Positions 7,498 through 15,993 of a stretch of 36,677 bases of DNA are shown piece by piece. Source of the DNA: Planctomycetia bacterium TMED53 (GTDB taxonomy: Bacteria; Planctomycetota; UBA8108; UBA1146); contig NHDG01000087.1 of NCBI GenBank assembly GCA_002167285.1, forward strand, positions 1 to 36,677, read 5' to 3'. Position 1 is the stretch's first letter; each line of letters starts with the position of its first letter. Position numbers and translations under genes: made by a program. The notes under the pieces are model-generated. The model saw only the letters and a list, made by a program, of their open reading frames with translations, had not been told where the DNA came from and made no database searches.

Positions 7498-9078
7498 ATG
7501 CCTCATCCGCTGATATTGAGATTTCGGGATGCCCAGGGGGATCACCAATCGGAGATCCTCCCCCAGGAATTGTCGCTGGGAAGAACGAGCGCATCCGACA
7601 TCTGGATCGACGATGAAACCATCTCGCGTAAACACGCCCGAATCGTCTGGGAAGAGGGCGTCCCCTTCATCGAGGACGCCGGCAGCCGCAACGGCATCTA
7701 CCTCGGCGACCAAAAAATCACTCGTATGGAACTGAAGCGCGGGTTGGTTTTTAGACTCGGAGGAGTCTCTTTTCTCGTCGAGGAAGACTCTGGCAAGCTT
7801 CAGTCAGTGCAGATTCATCAGGCGCTTCCCGGACAAGGGGTGCTCGATTCACTGATGGTGGACGACTGGGCGTCGAGCCTCGGCGCCAGCGATGCTCAAC
7901 CAAGCCACGCCCAAGATCTCGGCGTCGCCCTCAAACTTTTCAAGGACGCCGCTGAAACCCTGCTCACTGGATCAGAGATTGAGCAGGTTGCCGAGGGCGC
8001 CATCGAACTGGCGCTACGCTCTCTGCCGGTAGACCGTGGCTTCGTCAGTCTCCTCGATGACGACCATCAACTACAATCGGTCGCCGAAAAGAGCAGCGTT
8101 GCTTCTTCGGACCAGGGCACGATGCGCCTCTCAAGTACCATTGCACAACAAGTGCTCGATGAACGCATTGCTGTTTTGATACAAGACACCGGCAACATGG
8201 ATGATTTGGCAGCTGCGCAAAGCATTATGGAAATGAGAATCCAGTCCGCCCTCTGTGCACCTCTAACATCAGGAGACAAAGTGCTCGGCATTATTTATGT
8301 CGATTGCGTGACTCAAAGTAAGCCTCTCGAGAAAAACCACCTCGATATTCTGAGTGTCCTCGGGTTGATGGTGAGTAGCGCACTTGAGCAGGTAAGGCTG
8401 ACGCAATCGGTCGCTGAAGAGAAGCGCCGCCGGGAAGAACTCTCCTGCCGCCTTTCGCCGAATGTCGTCGATAAGGTCATCGCCGGAAAAGCGGCACTCG
8501 GATCTCAGGATCTGGAAATCACTGTGATGTTTGCTGACATCGTCGGATTCACCCCCCTCTCTGAAACGCTGGAGGCGAATCAGGTGGTCGAGCTGCTCAA
8601 TTCGCTCTTCGACGGCTTAACCAAAGAAGTGTTTCTACAGGACGGCACCCTCGACAAATACATCGGTGACGCATTGATCGCATTCTTCGGAGCTCCGGAC
8701 CCCCAAGATGATCACCCTGAGAGAGCAGTCAGGGCAGCCATCGCGATGCAAAAGCACCTCGCAGAATTCAATGCCAGACATCCAGATTGGCCCGACCTAC
8801 AGATGCGCATCGGTATCAACTCGGGAATCGCCACCGTCGGCGATGTCGGATCGGAAGCAAGGCGCGATTACACCGTCATCGGCGACACGGTCAACACTGC
8901 GAGCCGGCTCGAATCACAAGTGGCCACCCCCGGTGAAATTATTGTCGGGCCAAATACCGCTCGGCAACTCGGAGAAGAAGTCCACAAGGAAGCTCTCGAT
9001 CCGGTCACCGTGAAGGGGAAGAGCAAAACTGTTGAACCGTGGAAGATTCTCGGGCTTAAAAACGACTCTGAAGCTTAA
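7498..9078 (+). CDS. FHA-GAF-class III adenylate cyclase
   Basis: Predicted soluble signalling enzyme that makes cAMP from ATP. Domain order in 526 aa: an FHA phosphothreonine-binding domain (5-98; GR at 28-29, SRKHA at 43-47, SRNGIYLG at 63-70), a GAF sensor domain (about 141-303), a short helical linker (305-335) and a class III cyclase domain (340-520). The cyclase has both metal aspartates (D347 in FADIVGFT, D391 in IGDALIAFFGAP), Lys387 and Asp458 as the adenine-selecting pair, and N466/R470 of the transition-state motif, so it should be active and use ATP. No membrane segment is seen. The ATG at 7498 has AAGGA 8 nt upstream; another in-frame ATG at 7474 lacks a good site. It is divergent from rpmE and convergent with clpX. 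Confidence 0.9.
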   Translation: MPHPLILRFRDAQGDHQSEILPQELSLGRTSASDIWIDDETISRKHARIVWEEGVPFIEDAGSRNGIYLGDQKITRMELKRGLVFRLGGVSFLVEEDSGKLQSVQIHQALPGQGVLDSLMVDDWASSLGASDAQPSHAQDLGVALKLFKDAAETLLTGSEIEQVAEGAIELALRSLPVDRGFVSLLDDDHQLQSVAEKSSVASSDQGTMRLSSTIAQQVLDERIAVLIQDTGNMDDLAAAQSIMEMRIQSALCAPLTSGDKVLGIIYVDCVTQSKPLEKNHLDILSVLGLMVSSALEQVRLTQSVAEEKRRREELSCRLSPNVVDKVIAGKAALGSQDLEITVMFADIVGFTPLSETLEANQVVELLNSLFDGLTKEVFLQDGTLDKYIGDALIAFFGAPDPQDDHPERAVRAAIAMQKHLAEFNARHPDWPDLQMRIGINSGIATVGDVGSEARRDYTVIGDTVNTASRLESQVATPGEIIVGPNTARQLGEEVHKEALDPVTVKGKSKTVEPWKILGLKNDSEA

Positions 9079-9087
9079 CCGCGAGAT

Positions 9088-10503
9088 TTAATTGATGCGG
9101 TATGCAGCGGTATCACCCGCAGGGGAAGATTCATCATCATCTTGATCGGCGGATAAGTCGATGGCGGCATCGGTGGAAAGATCTTCTGTTTTGGGTGCAG
9201 CAGCCAATGAGTCATTCTCTAGGGCTGCAACCAAACTCTCATCGATGATAGTTTTTTTGCCGCGGATACTGTCCTCTGAAATTTCAAAGAGAATGTCGCG
9301 CATCAAATCCTCGACGACGGAGCGCAAACCGCGCGCGCCGGTGCCGCGTTCGCGGGCGAGGCGGGCGATCTGCCTCAAGGCACCAGGGGTGAATTCCAGT
9401 TCGCCGCCCTCCATATGGAAGAACTGCTGATACTGCCGAACCAGCGCATTGCGTGGCTCGGTGAGAACCTTGACCAAGTCTTCTTCATCCAAAGGCTGCA
9501 AGGCTGTCAGCACCGGCAAGCGGCCAACAAACTCCGGAATCATGCCAAACTTGATGAGATCCTGGACCTGCACCTTGCTGTAGAGCATGGCGCGCTCATT
9601 GGGATCTTCGATATCGGGCAGCTCGGCGACGCCCTTCTTCTCTTCACCGTGACGGAACCCAACTTTGCGCGCGTTGAGACGCTCGGCCACGACTTCCGGC
9701 AGACCTTCAAAGGCGCCGCCGCAAATGAAGAGGATGTTGGTGGTGTCGAGTTGGAGGTACTGCTGCTCTGGATGCTTGCGCCCTCCCTGGGGAGGAATAT
9801 TGGCGACAGTGCCTTCGAGGATTTTCAGCAATGCCTGCTGCACTCCCTCGCCGGAAACATCGCGAGTGATGGAGACATTCTGAGTTGCTTTGCCAACCTT
9901 GTCGGTCTCATCGATGAAGATGATTCCGCGCTCCGCCTTGGCCATATCGTAATCGGCGGCCATGACCAGCTTCAGCAATAGGTTCTCGACATCCTCACCG
10001 ACGTATCCCGCTTCTGTCAAAGTTGTCGCATCGCCGATTGCTAAAGGGACATCGAGGACGCGAGCGAGAGTTTTCGCCATCAGCGTTTTGCCACTTCCGG
10101 TCGGACCGATCATCAAGATGTTCGACTTTTCGATCTGCACTTCATCTTCATCCGCTTTTTCGCGAGCAGCGATGGCGTCGAGATGAACGAGGCGGCGATA
10201 GTGAAGGTGGACTGCTACGGAAAGAGTTCTCTTGGCCTCTTCTTGGCCGATCACGTAGCGCTGCAACTCGTCGTAGAGTTCGCGAGGGCTTGGAACCTCA
10301 TCGAGAGTTCTTGGAGCAGTCTCTATCGACTCATCACCCTGTTGCGGATCCGGGTGAATGATGACGTGACACAGGTCAACGCAGTCAGCACAGATGTACA
10401 AACCGGGAGGGCCGGCGATCAGGCGAGAAGCCTCATGGGCCTGCTTGCCGCAGAAACTGCAGCTTTCCTTGCCTGATTGCCCGGAACCTCCTGATGATGA
10501 CAT
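9088..10503 (-). CDS. clpX: ATP-dependent Clp protease ATP-binding subunit ClpX
   Basis: ClpX is the AAA+ unfoldase that feeds substrates to ClpP. The 471-aa protein has the N-terminal zinc-binding domain (C15, C18, C38, C41), Walker A GPTGSGKT (133-140), pore loop GYVGE (166-170), Walker [10 protein letters not shown] (194-202) and an RKH loop in GGRKHPEQ. The last 35 or so residues form an acidic Asp/Ser-rich tail absent from short homologues. An insertion of charged residues (112-126) precedes Walker A. The gene starts 11 nt after clpP and is the third gene of tig-clpP-clpX. Confidence 0.96.
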   Translation of the reverse strand: MSSSGGSGQSGKESCSFCGKQAHEASRLIAGPPGLYICADCVDLCHVIIHPDPQQGDESIETAPRTLDEVPSPRELYDELQRYVIGQEEAKRTLSVAVHLHYRRLVHLDAIAAREKADEDEVQIEKSNILMIGPTGSGKTLMAKTLARVLDVPLAIGDATTLTEAGYVGEDVENLLLKLVMAADYDMAKAERGIIFIDETDKVGKATQNVSITRDVSGEGVQQALLKILEGTVANIPPQGGRKHPEQQYLQLDTTNILFICGGAFEGLPEVVAERLNARKVGFRHGEEKKGVAELPDIEDPNERAMLYSKVQVQDLIKFGMIPEFVGRLPVLTALQPLDEEDLVKVLTEPRNALVRQYQQFFHMEGGELEFTPGALRQIARLARERGTGARGLRSVVEDLMRDILFEISEDSIRGKKTIIDESLVAALENDSLAAAPKTEDLSTDAAIDLSADQDDDESSPAGDTAAYRIN

Positions 10504-10514
10504 GACGAAACCGC

Positions 10515-11156
10515 TTAACTGACCTCTGCGGCAGGCTTCAGAGTTTCGATGACTTGGTCAACCAAGCCGTACTCTTGAGCCTCGCGGGATGACATGAAGA
10601 AATCGAGATGGGAGTCGTCGGTGATTTGCCCGACCGACTTCCCAGAGTGACGGCTGAGGATCTCGCTCAACACCTCTTTGTTGCGCTTAATCTCGTTGGC
10701 CTGAATCTCGATGTCCTGGGCAGTTCCCTGCGCACCCCCCCATGGCTGGTGGATCATGATGCGCGAATGGGGCAACGCGTGGCGCTTGCCTTCGGCTCCA
10801 GCAGCCAGAAGGACAGCACCCATCGAAGAGGCTTGACCGATACAGAAGGTGGCGATATCGCACTGCACAAACTGCATTGTGTCGTAGATCGCCAAGCCTG
10901 CGGTGACAGAGCCACCGGGGCTATTGATGTAAATGTTGATGTCCTGGTTGCGGTTGTCGGAAACCAGGAAAAGGATTTGGGCGATCACGAGGTTGGCAGT
11001 GTGATCGTGAATAGCATCGCCGATGAAGATGATGCGATCCTTCAATAGTCGAGAAAAGATGTCGTAGGATCTCTCTCCGCGACCGGTCTTTTCGATGACG
11101 AACGGTACGAGGTTGTCGTGAATTTCGTCGATCTTGCGCATCAGGTCGTCACTCAT
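10515..11156 (-). CDS. clpP: ATP-dependent Clp protease proteolytic subunit ClpP
   Basis: ClpP forms the 14-mer serine protease chamber. The 213-aa protein has the catalytic triad Ser111 (GQASSMGA), His136 ([10 protein letters not shown]) and Asp185 (SHLDFFMS), plus the oxyanion segment SPGGSVTAG (79-87). The ATG at 11156 is preceded by GGGGGAGA at 6 nt. The gene lies 66 nt after tig and 11 nt before clpX, the usual proteostasis operon. Confidence 0.97.
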   Translation of the reverse strand: MSDDLMRKIDEIHDNLVPFVIEKTGRGERSYDIFSRLLKDRIIFIGDAIHDHTANLVIAQILFLVSDNRNQDINIYINSPGGSVTAGLAIYDTMQFVQCDIATFCIGQASSMGAVLLAAGAEGKRHALPHSRIMIHQPWGGAQGTAQDIEIQANEIKRNKEVLSEILSRHSGKSVGQITDDSHLDFFMSSREAQEYGLVDQVIETLKPAAEVS

Positions 11157-11222
11157 CTCGTGTCTCCCCCTATTTTCTGACTGTTGAACTCTTCGTTACT
11201 GTATCAACGTTTTCCGCGCTCC

Positions 11223-12626
11223 TCAGGAGCCGGAAACTTTTGCTTTTTTCCGCAGGACCTGTTTGACCTTCTCCCGCTTCATTCCGTTGCGAAGCTCCGG
11301 GATCATGCCGTTATTTCGGTACTGCTCCAACACCGCCTCGAGCGGCTGCTGGTAAGTGGAGGCAATGGCTTGCAGCCTCTGCACCACTTCATCTTCTGTT
11401 ACAAACACCTTCTCCTCTTCGGCGATTCGATCAAGGACAAAGATGCGAACCAGCTCAATACGCGCCTGATTTGCCAGCTCTTCGTCCTTCTCCGCTTCTG
11501 CGGTGGCATCCTCCTCAGAGGCACCGTCGCGCATCAGCTCCATCACCTTGTTGCGAACGAGGGACTCCTTGCGACGCTCCAGCATCGACTCTGGGAGTTC
11601 CATCTCGACGGAGTCGGCAACCTTCTCAGCGAGGAGATCTTCTTGGCGAGTGTTCTCCTCAGCCTCGTGTCGCGCCTCCATTCCCTCGCGCACCTTATTG
11701 CGCAGGTCCTCTTCAGATTCGACGCCAAGGCGGCCGAAGAACTCTTCATTCATCTCCGGAGCGACCAGCTTCTTGGCATCTTTGATGGTCAATGAGACCT
11801 GGGCAGTTTTTCCGTGGTGTTCAGCCTCTGGGAAATCCTCAGGAATCTGAACCTCTTTCTCGACGACGGTATCCGCAGCAACACCGGCGAGATCTTTGCC
11901 GAGGCCTGGAACTTCCATCGAATCGATGAAGTCGTCGCCGATCTTCATCATCACTTCATCGCGAGTGAAGATCGATTCGCCATCGGCTTGCAGGTCGAGG
12001 TTGACGACGACGAAGTCCCCTTCTGCTTGCTTGCCGACCTCGAGAGGCTCGAGGGTGCTGGCCTGTTCGCAGATACGCTCGATTTCGGCATCGACATCTG
12101 AATCTTCCACAGACTTCAGCTCAGAGCTGATCTCAATCCCTTTGTAATCGGGCAAGTCGAAGGTCGGCTGCACATCGAAGACCGCTTCAAAGGTGAAGGG
12201 GTTTTCGGTGGAGAACTCGATGTTTTCGTACTCTGGGAATCCGAGGGGCGTGAACTCTGCGGCCTCAAACTGCTCCTGAATAGAGCGGCCGATGAGATCT
12301 TCCTGAACATCTTGCTGAACCTGCTCACCAAAACGATTCTTGAGCATCTTCAGTGGAGCTTTGCCCTTGCGGAATCCGGGCAGCATGACGCTCGCCTTCA
12401 GCTGCTTGAACTGGGTCTCCAGTTCACCGGCAACCTTCTCAGGATCGATACTGATCTTGAGGCGTTTGCGGCAGGGACCCTCGTCGCTAATTTCAACATT
12501 GCTGGCAATAAAATCCTGGGATTCGCCGGCGGTCGTGGTATCGACGCCGGTGTCCTCGTTGGCAGAGGTATTCATACTCGTATCTTCCGTCTCGGGATTC
12601 TCGATCCCATTCGTATCGTCATTCAT
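11223..12626 (-). CDS. tig: Trigger factor (ribosome-bound chaperone)
   Basis: Trigger factor binds L23 at the ribosome exit tunnel and shields nascent chains; the central domain is an FKBP-type prolyl isomerase. The signature GFRKGKAP for ribosome binding is present, followed by a PPIase-like region (about residues 200-290) and a long helical C-terminal chaperone domain ending in a Lys/Arg-rich segment. The protein is 467 aa. About 40 residues before the usual start are acidic and Thr/Asn-rich and look disordered. I chose the ATG at 12626: it lies about 40 nt after a good promoter, with AAGGAG at 13 nt. An ATG at 12770 would add a hydrophobic segment that is really promoter DNA. Confidence 0.93.
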   Translation of the reverse strand: MNDDTNGIENPETEDTSMNTSANEDTGVDTTTAGESQDFIASNVEISDEGPCRKRLKISIDPEKVAGELETQFKQLKASVMLPGFRKGKAPLKMLKNRFGEQVQQDVQEDLIGRSIQEQFEAAEFTPLGFPEYENIEFSTENPFTFEAVFDVQPTFDLPDYKGIEISSELKSVEDSDVDAEIERICEQASTLEPLEVGKQAEGDFVVVNLDLQADGESIFTRDEVMMKIGDDFIDSMEVPGLGKDLAGVAADTVVEKEVQIPEDFPEAEHHGKTAQVSLTIKDAKKLVAPEMNEEFFGRLGVESEEDLRNKVREGMEARHEAEENTRQEDLLAEKVADSVEMELPESMLERRKESLVRNKVMELMRDGASEEDATAEAEKDEELANQARIELVRIFVLDRIAEEEKVFVTEDEVVQRLQAIASTYQQPLEAVLEQYRNNGMIPELRNGMKREKVKQVLRKKAKVSGS

Positions 12627-12675
12627 GAGCGACCGATGGCTCCTTATCGTTGCGGTATACAAACCGTAACCACAG

Positions 12676-12704
12676 ATCATCGTGCCAACGCCCAGAAGTG
12701 TCAA
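12676..12704 (-). promoter_or_regulatory. Predicted sigma70-type promoter for tig-clpP-clpX
   Basis: On the minus strand TTGACA (12704-12699) is followed by a 17-nt spacer and GATGAT (12681-12676), four of six matches to the -10 consensus. The start of transcription would be about 40 nt before the tig ATG at 12626. Confidence 0.55.
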
Positions 12705-12944
12705 CGCAAGCCGAGCCCCGGAAGCTCCCGAAACGGGGTTTTTTGCAGAAAATCGGGGGATATGAGCCATTTCTCGATGGAATTTCCCGATGCCCAGGTT
12801 TCATTTTCCCAAATCCGGGGGCAGATTTTCCTCATCTGAGAAGCAGCGTGAAATGCGATCAAGCCCTATCAGGCGAAATCCCCACTCAAATCGGCGCCCT
12901 CGTTTCGGATGGGCTCATCTATGGGGTCATCTGGATCAGACGGC
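12705..12944 (-). other. Intergenic stretch between the VOC/SRPBCC gene and tig
   Basis: No supported coding region. The only structure noted is a small hairpin (TCCCG, AAA, CGGGG; 12726-12738) followed by six T on the plus strand, where no plus-strand gene needs it. The tig promoter lies just to the left. Confidence 0.5.
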
Positions 12945-13958
12945 TCACGCTCCCTTGCGCGAGTAGACTTCCAGATGAAAGCGACCCATCTCCTGGCGCG
13001 CCTCTTCAAGTCGCTTTGGTTCTACCGAAGCGCCTAAAGCATCAGAGAGCAGGACGAGCTCGGATTTGATGGCGTTTGCAGTGCGAACAGCTCTCGCTTC
13101 GTCCACTCCTTGAGGAATCGGCACCGTCACTCGCACCCCTTCAGGCGTCTCGTCGAGGTCGAAGTGAACCTCAAAGGGCTTCTCGGTGAACTCCCAACCA
13201 AAAGAGACTCTGTTTGCAGCCACTTTGACTTCGAGGGGAACGTCACCATTCATACGACGCTCAATCCAGCCCCCACCGGAATCTTTCATCACCGTTTGGT
13301 GTGCTGTCCACAACGGCAAGTTGCCGGGTTCACTGAGGAATGATTTGGCCTCGTCGATGGCGCAGGGCAACTTTCCGACGACCGCAGTGGGAGCAGCTGT
13401 CGCCGCGACGGAAGGCTCCGCTTTCTCGCCTTCGCCGATGTAGGATTTCATCGATTTGGCCAGCTCGGCCATGTTGCCCGATTTGAAGACTCCTTCTTCC
13501 GCTTCTTCGGTGCGCTCGATCAATTCGATGAAGTAGCCGGTTTTATCACGCGAAATAAACGCCTGGCGCAAACCTGTCATCGGGTCGTGGGCGATGCGCT
13601 TGGAGGTCAGTGGAATCTCCGCTTCCTCTAACTTTCGATAAGCCTCAGCAAGATCATCGACAGCATAGGCCACGTGATGAATCCCTGGGCCGTGGGCATC
13701 GAGATACTTGCGAAAGATACTGTCTTCAGTGAGTCCTTCTGTCACGACCATCGTCCGGCTTGGATCACCGGGTAAGTGGAGGACATGGTTGAGCATGTCG
13801 TACTCCCCTTCGGGAGCACTGCCAGCGTTGACTTTTTGTTCGCGAACCCAGCCGAAGCCGAGTACTTCCATGTGGAAACGGGAGCATGCTGCCGCATCGG
13901 GCACAATCAGGGTGTAGTGATCAAGGCGTCCCAGAGGAAGGGGGAGTGGAGTCATCAT
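12945..13958 (-). CDS. Two-domain protein: VOC (glyoxalase-like) plus SRPBCC-like
   Basis: Residues 8-150 form a vicinal-oxygen-chelate domain: RLDHYTLIVPD with H14, GIHHVAYAVDD with H94/H95, and YFIELIER with E145 are the expected metal ligands, so a metal-dependent enzyme is likely. A linker rich in Ala/Pro/Thr (about 165-190) leads to a START/Bet v1-type (SRPBCC) domain (about 195-320), recognised by LSEPGNLPLW, a strand-rich middle and a final helix. The pairing suggests a small hydrophobic or aromatic substrate, but the reaction cannot be told. Start: tandem ATG at 13958/13955 after GAGAGAGAAAG, overlapping the end of the upstream flavoprotein gene by about 38 nt. An ATG at 14015 is less likely. 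Confidence 0.75.
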   Translation of the reverse strand: MMTPLPLPLGRLDHYTLIVPDAAACSRFHMEVLGFGWVREQKVNAGSAPEGEYDMLNHVLHLPGDPSRTMVVTEGLTEDSIFRKYLDAHGPGIHHVAYAVDDLAEAYRKLEEAEIPLTSKRIAHDPMTGLRQAFISRDKTGYFIELIERTEEAEEGVFKSGNMAELAKSMKSYIGEGEKAEPSVAATAAPTAVVGKLPCAIDEAKSFLSEPGNLPLWTAHQTVMKDSGGGWIERRMNGDVPLEVKVAANRVSFGWEFTEKPFEVHFDLDETPEGVRVTVPIPQGVDEARAVRTANAIKSELVLLSDALGASVEPKRLEEARQEMGRFHLEVYSRKGA

Positions 13959-15669
13959 CGGGCTTTCTCTCTCTGCTGTGGCTGTGCCATCCAAATGAAG
14001 AACCAAGAACTCCATCCGGATCCCACCTCATGCGGGACCGCACAATTTTCTGCCACAGGGGCCCAAAGTGACATTTCCAAAATGAAGCCGTTTCTGGGGG
14101 GGTATCAGGCAAATATCGCTGACCCCCGATTTCCAGAATGCGCTCAAAGATCTCCTCATTATCAACCATCAGCTCAGCGATTCGCTCTGGGGTCCCTGGG
14201 TCGGCGCGACGCAACAATCCCCAAAAGAGGCAGTACTCCGATGTCGGCAAGCGGAACCAGGGAGGGGTCACCTGATCCGTCTTCAAGGGGAAGAAGAGCA
14301 CCGGACCATTCCCCGTATCCCCCTCCGGATGCAAACGCTCGAACTCATCCGTGAGCAGTTTTCTGCCGTCTGAATCCATCGGTACCCAAGAACAAAGTTC
14401 GGGATGGGGGGCCGCACCGCGATACTGCTCTTCGAGCACCAGGGGCGGGATTCGGAAACAAAACTCTTCCCAACCCAACTCCCAGGAAGCTGCCAACCCG
14501 GGCTCACACTTCAACGCAGATTCATCGACCCGCGGATGCTGTCCGTCGTGGGGGCCGCCGATGAAATCGACCAACTCTAAATTGTAAACCCACTCACCCT
14601 TGATGTTGGAAAGCGCTGCATCGATGGAAGCATCTTCAAATGGCAGCGTTTCCGTGGAGTTCATCTTGGTGACGATCGACTCCCGATTCTTTTCGGCAGC
14701 AAAGGCGTGAATCAAATCGGTCTTTCGCTCTTGGGCATAAACTTCGAAATCGTCGAGCATCTTTGACAGAGAACCGTAACACGCCTGAACCAGCCTGACT
14801 TTTTCGGGAGCCGGTTCGAGGGGGATCTTGGCCCGGGTGATGATTCCAAATTTTCCGTGGGTTCCGCGGACCGCATCGAAGAGCTCGCTGTTTTGCTCAG
14901 AGCTGCAACGGACGACTTCCCCTGTTCCGGTGACCACCTCTAGCTCAAGAAGGTGGTCCATCTGGGTTCCACGCCAAAAGGACATGAACCCAAACCCACC
15001 CATCGAAATCGTTCCACCAACGGAAACTTTGAGCCAGTCGGTCACGATGGGAGGAGTCAAACCCTTCTCCATCGCTGCTTTCAGCACCACGTCCCAACCG
15101 GCACCCGCTTCGACTTCACAGAAACTTGATTCACCGTAATCGGATTCGAGCGAGCAGATCTTGGACATCGATTTCATGTCCAAAACGAGGCCCCTGCGGC
15201 TTTGCATCTGCGCACCCGCGGAGTGAGCAAAGCCCCGGGGCGACAACCCCACACCCCACTCTCTGCAAAACTGAATCGCGGAAGCCACATCCCCCGTGTG
15301 CGCCGGACGCAGTACCGCCGCAGGTTTTCGACGTCGAACTTTGCCAAAATCCCAAGCAGCCATCTCCAGAGCTTCTCCAGCTGTGATCAACTCTCCGGCG
15401 AACTCTGGAAGCGATGGGACCCATTCGGGCTCCGGTTGATCCTCCTCCATACGCTGCATCAGCTGGTCCCAGATCAGGGAGGCGTGAATCTGGTTTCGCT
15501 GGTAAGTAGGCTTTTCGCCCGTCCCCTGTCCCCCACTGAGAAGAATCTTGAAGCGATCTTGTAGTTCATGGGCTGGAGTATTGGAAAGAACCCAGAGGAT
15601 TTCTTCTTCAGAAGCCGCGATGCCGGCAGCGTTGAGAAGGTCGAGCCACTCTTGAGTATCCATTGCCAC
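13921..15669 (-). CDS. FAD-linked oxidase, cytokinin-dehydrogenase-like (VAO/PCMH family)
   Basis: The protein of about 582 aa has an N-terminal segment of about 110 residues of unknown nature, then a PCMH-type FAD-binding domain (about 115-290). It includes SPRGFAHSAGAQMQ, whose His (near 149) aligns with the His that carries covalent FAD in the family, and VSVGGTISMGGFG. The stretch LELEVVTGTGEVVRCSSEQN, followed by ELFDAVRG and GIITRAKIPLEPAP, closely follows cytokinin dehydrogenases, as does a later GPVLFFPL. It would oxidise a small amine or alcohol using FAD; the substrate is unknown. Start uncertain: GTG at 15669 has AGGAG 7 nt upstream; ATG at 15663 and 15690 are alternatives. It overlaps the VOC/SRPBCC gene, so the two are co-translated. 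No signal peptide is seen. Confidence 0.78.
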   Translation of the reverse strand: MAMDTQEWLDLLNAAGIAASEEEILWVLSNTPAHELQDRFKILLSGGQGTGEKPTYQRNQIHASLIWDQLMQRMEEDQPEPEWVPSLPEFAGELITAGEALEMAAWDFGKVRRRKPAAVLRPAHTGDVASAIQFCREWGVGLSPRGFAHSAGAQMQSRRGLVLDMKSMSKICSLESDYGESSFCEVEAGAGWDVVLKAAMEKGLTPPIVTDWLKVSVGGTISMGGFGFMSFWRGTQMDHLLELEVVTGTGEVVRCSSEQNSELFDAVRGTHGKFGIITRAKIPLEPAPEKVRLVQACYGSLSKMLDDFEVYAQERKTDLIHAFAAEKNRESIVTKMNSTETLPFEDASIDAALSNIKGEWVYNLELVDFIGGPHDGQHPRVDESALKCEPGLAASWELGWEEFCFRIPPLVLEEQYRGAAPHPELCSWVPMDSDGRKLLTDEFERLHPEGDTGNGPVLFFPLKTDQVTPPWFRLPTSEYCLFWGLLRRADPGTPERIAELMVDNEEIFERILEIGGQRYLPDTPPETASFWKCHFGPLWQKIVRSRMRWDPDGVLGSSFGWHSHSRERKPDDDSTPPSSGTP

Positions 15670-15769
15670 CAACGCTCTCCTGCAAATCATCGCGATCGAT
15701 TTAGCGACCTGCGCCTGCCTCGAATATCGGAGCCGCAGACAAAGATGAAAGGTGTTGGTGGGGAAAAAA

Positions 15770-15844
15770 TGGAGCGGGTGATGGGATTCGAACCCACGAC
15801 AATCACGTTGGCAACGTGATGCTCTACCCCTGAGCTACACCCGC
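15770..15844 (-). tRNA. tRNA-Gly (anticodon GCC)
   Basis: On the minus strand the acceptor GCGGGTG (15844-15838) pairs with CACCCGC; the D arm has TAGCTCAGGGGTAGAGC. The anticodon stem CACG/CGTG holds TTGCCAA with anticodon GCC, and the T arm has GTGGGTTCGAATCCCAT. Discriminator base is T, as usual for bacterial tRNA-Gly, and CCA is encoded (15772-15770). Confidence 0.97.
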
Positions 15845-15970
15845 TCTGAGCCTGTTAAAGGCCTCCCGAAGGCAGAAAAGGACTTTCGTGCCGTCGAAGG
15901 GAAACGCCAATTGTGCAGATCGGTGGCCGGGCTGTCAACGCCAAATAGCAGAGAGTTGCCTCTCCATCGC

Positions 15971-15992
15971 AAAAGCCGGGAATAAACCCCGG
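15971..15992 (-). terminator. Weak intrinsic terminator after the STAS/HATPase gene
   Basis: On the minus strand a 5-bp stem CCGGG/CCCGG with a 7-nt loop is followed by CTTTT, directly after the stop codon at 15994. The stem is short, so strength is uncertain. Confidence 0.4.
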
Positions 15993-15993
15993 G

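Noticed and set aside
12726-12744. Terminator-like hairpin with six T on the plus strand
   Set aside because: Short stem and no plus-strand gene upstream; it is probably incidental.
12627-12770. N-terminal extension of trigger factor with a hydrophobic segment
   Set aside because: The DNA contains a TTGACA promoter at 12704-12699, and trigger factor is cytosolic, so the hydrophobic stretch is translated promoter DNA.
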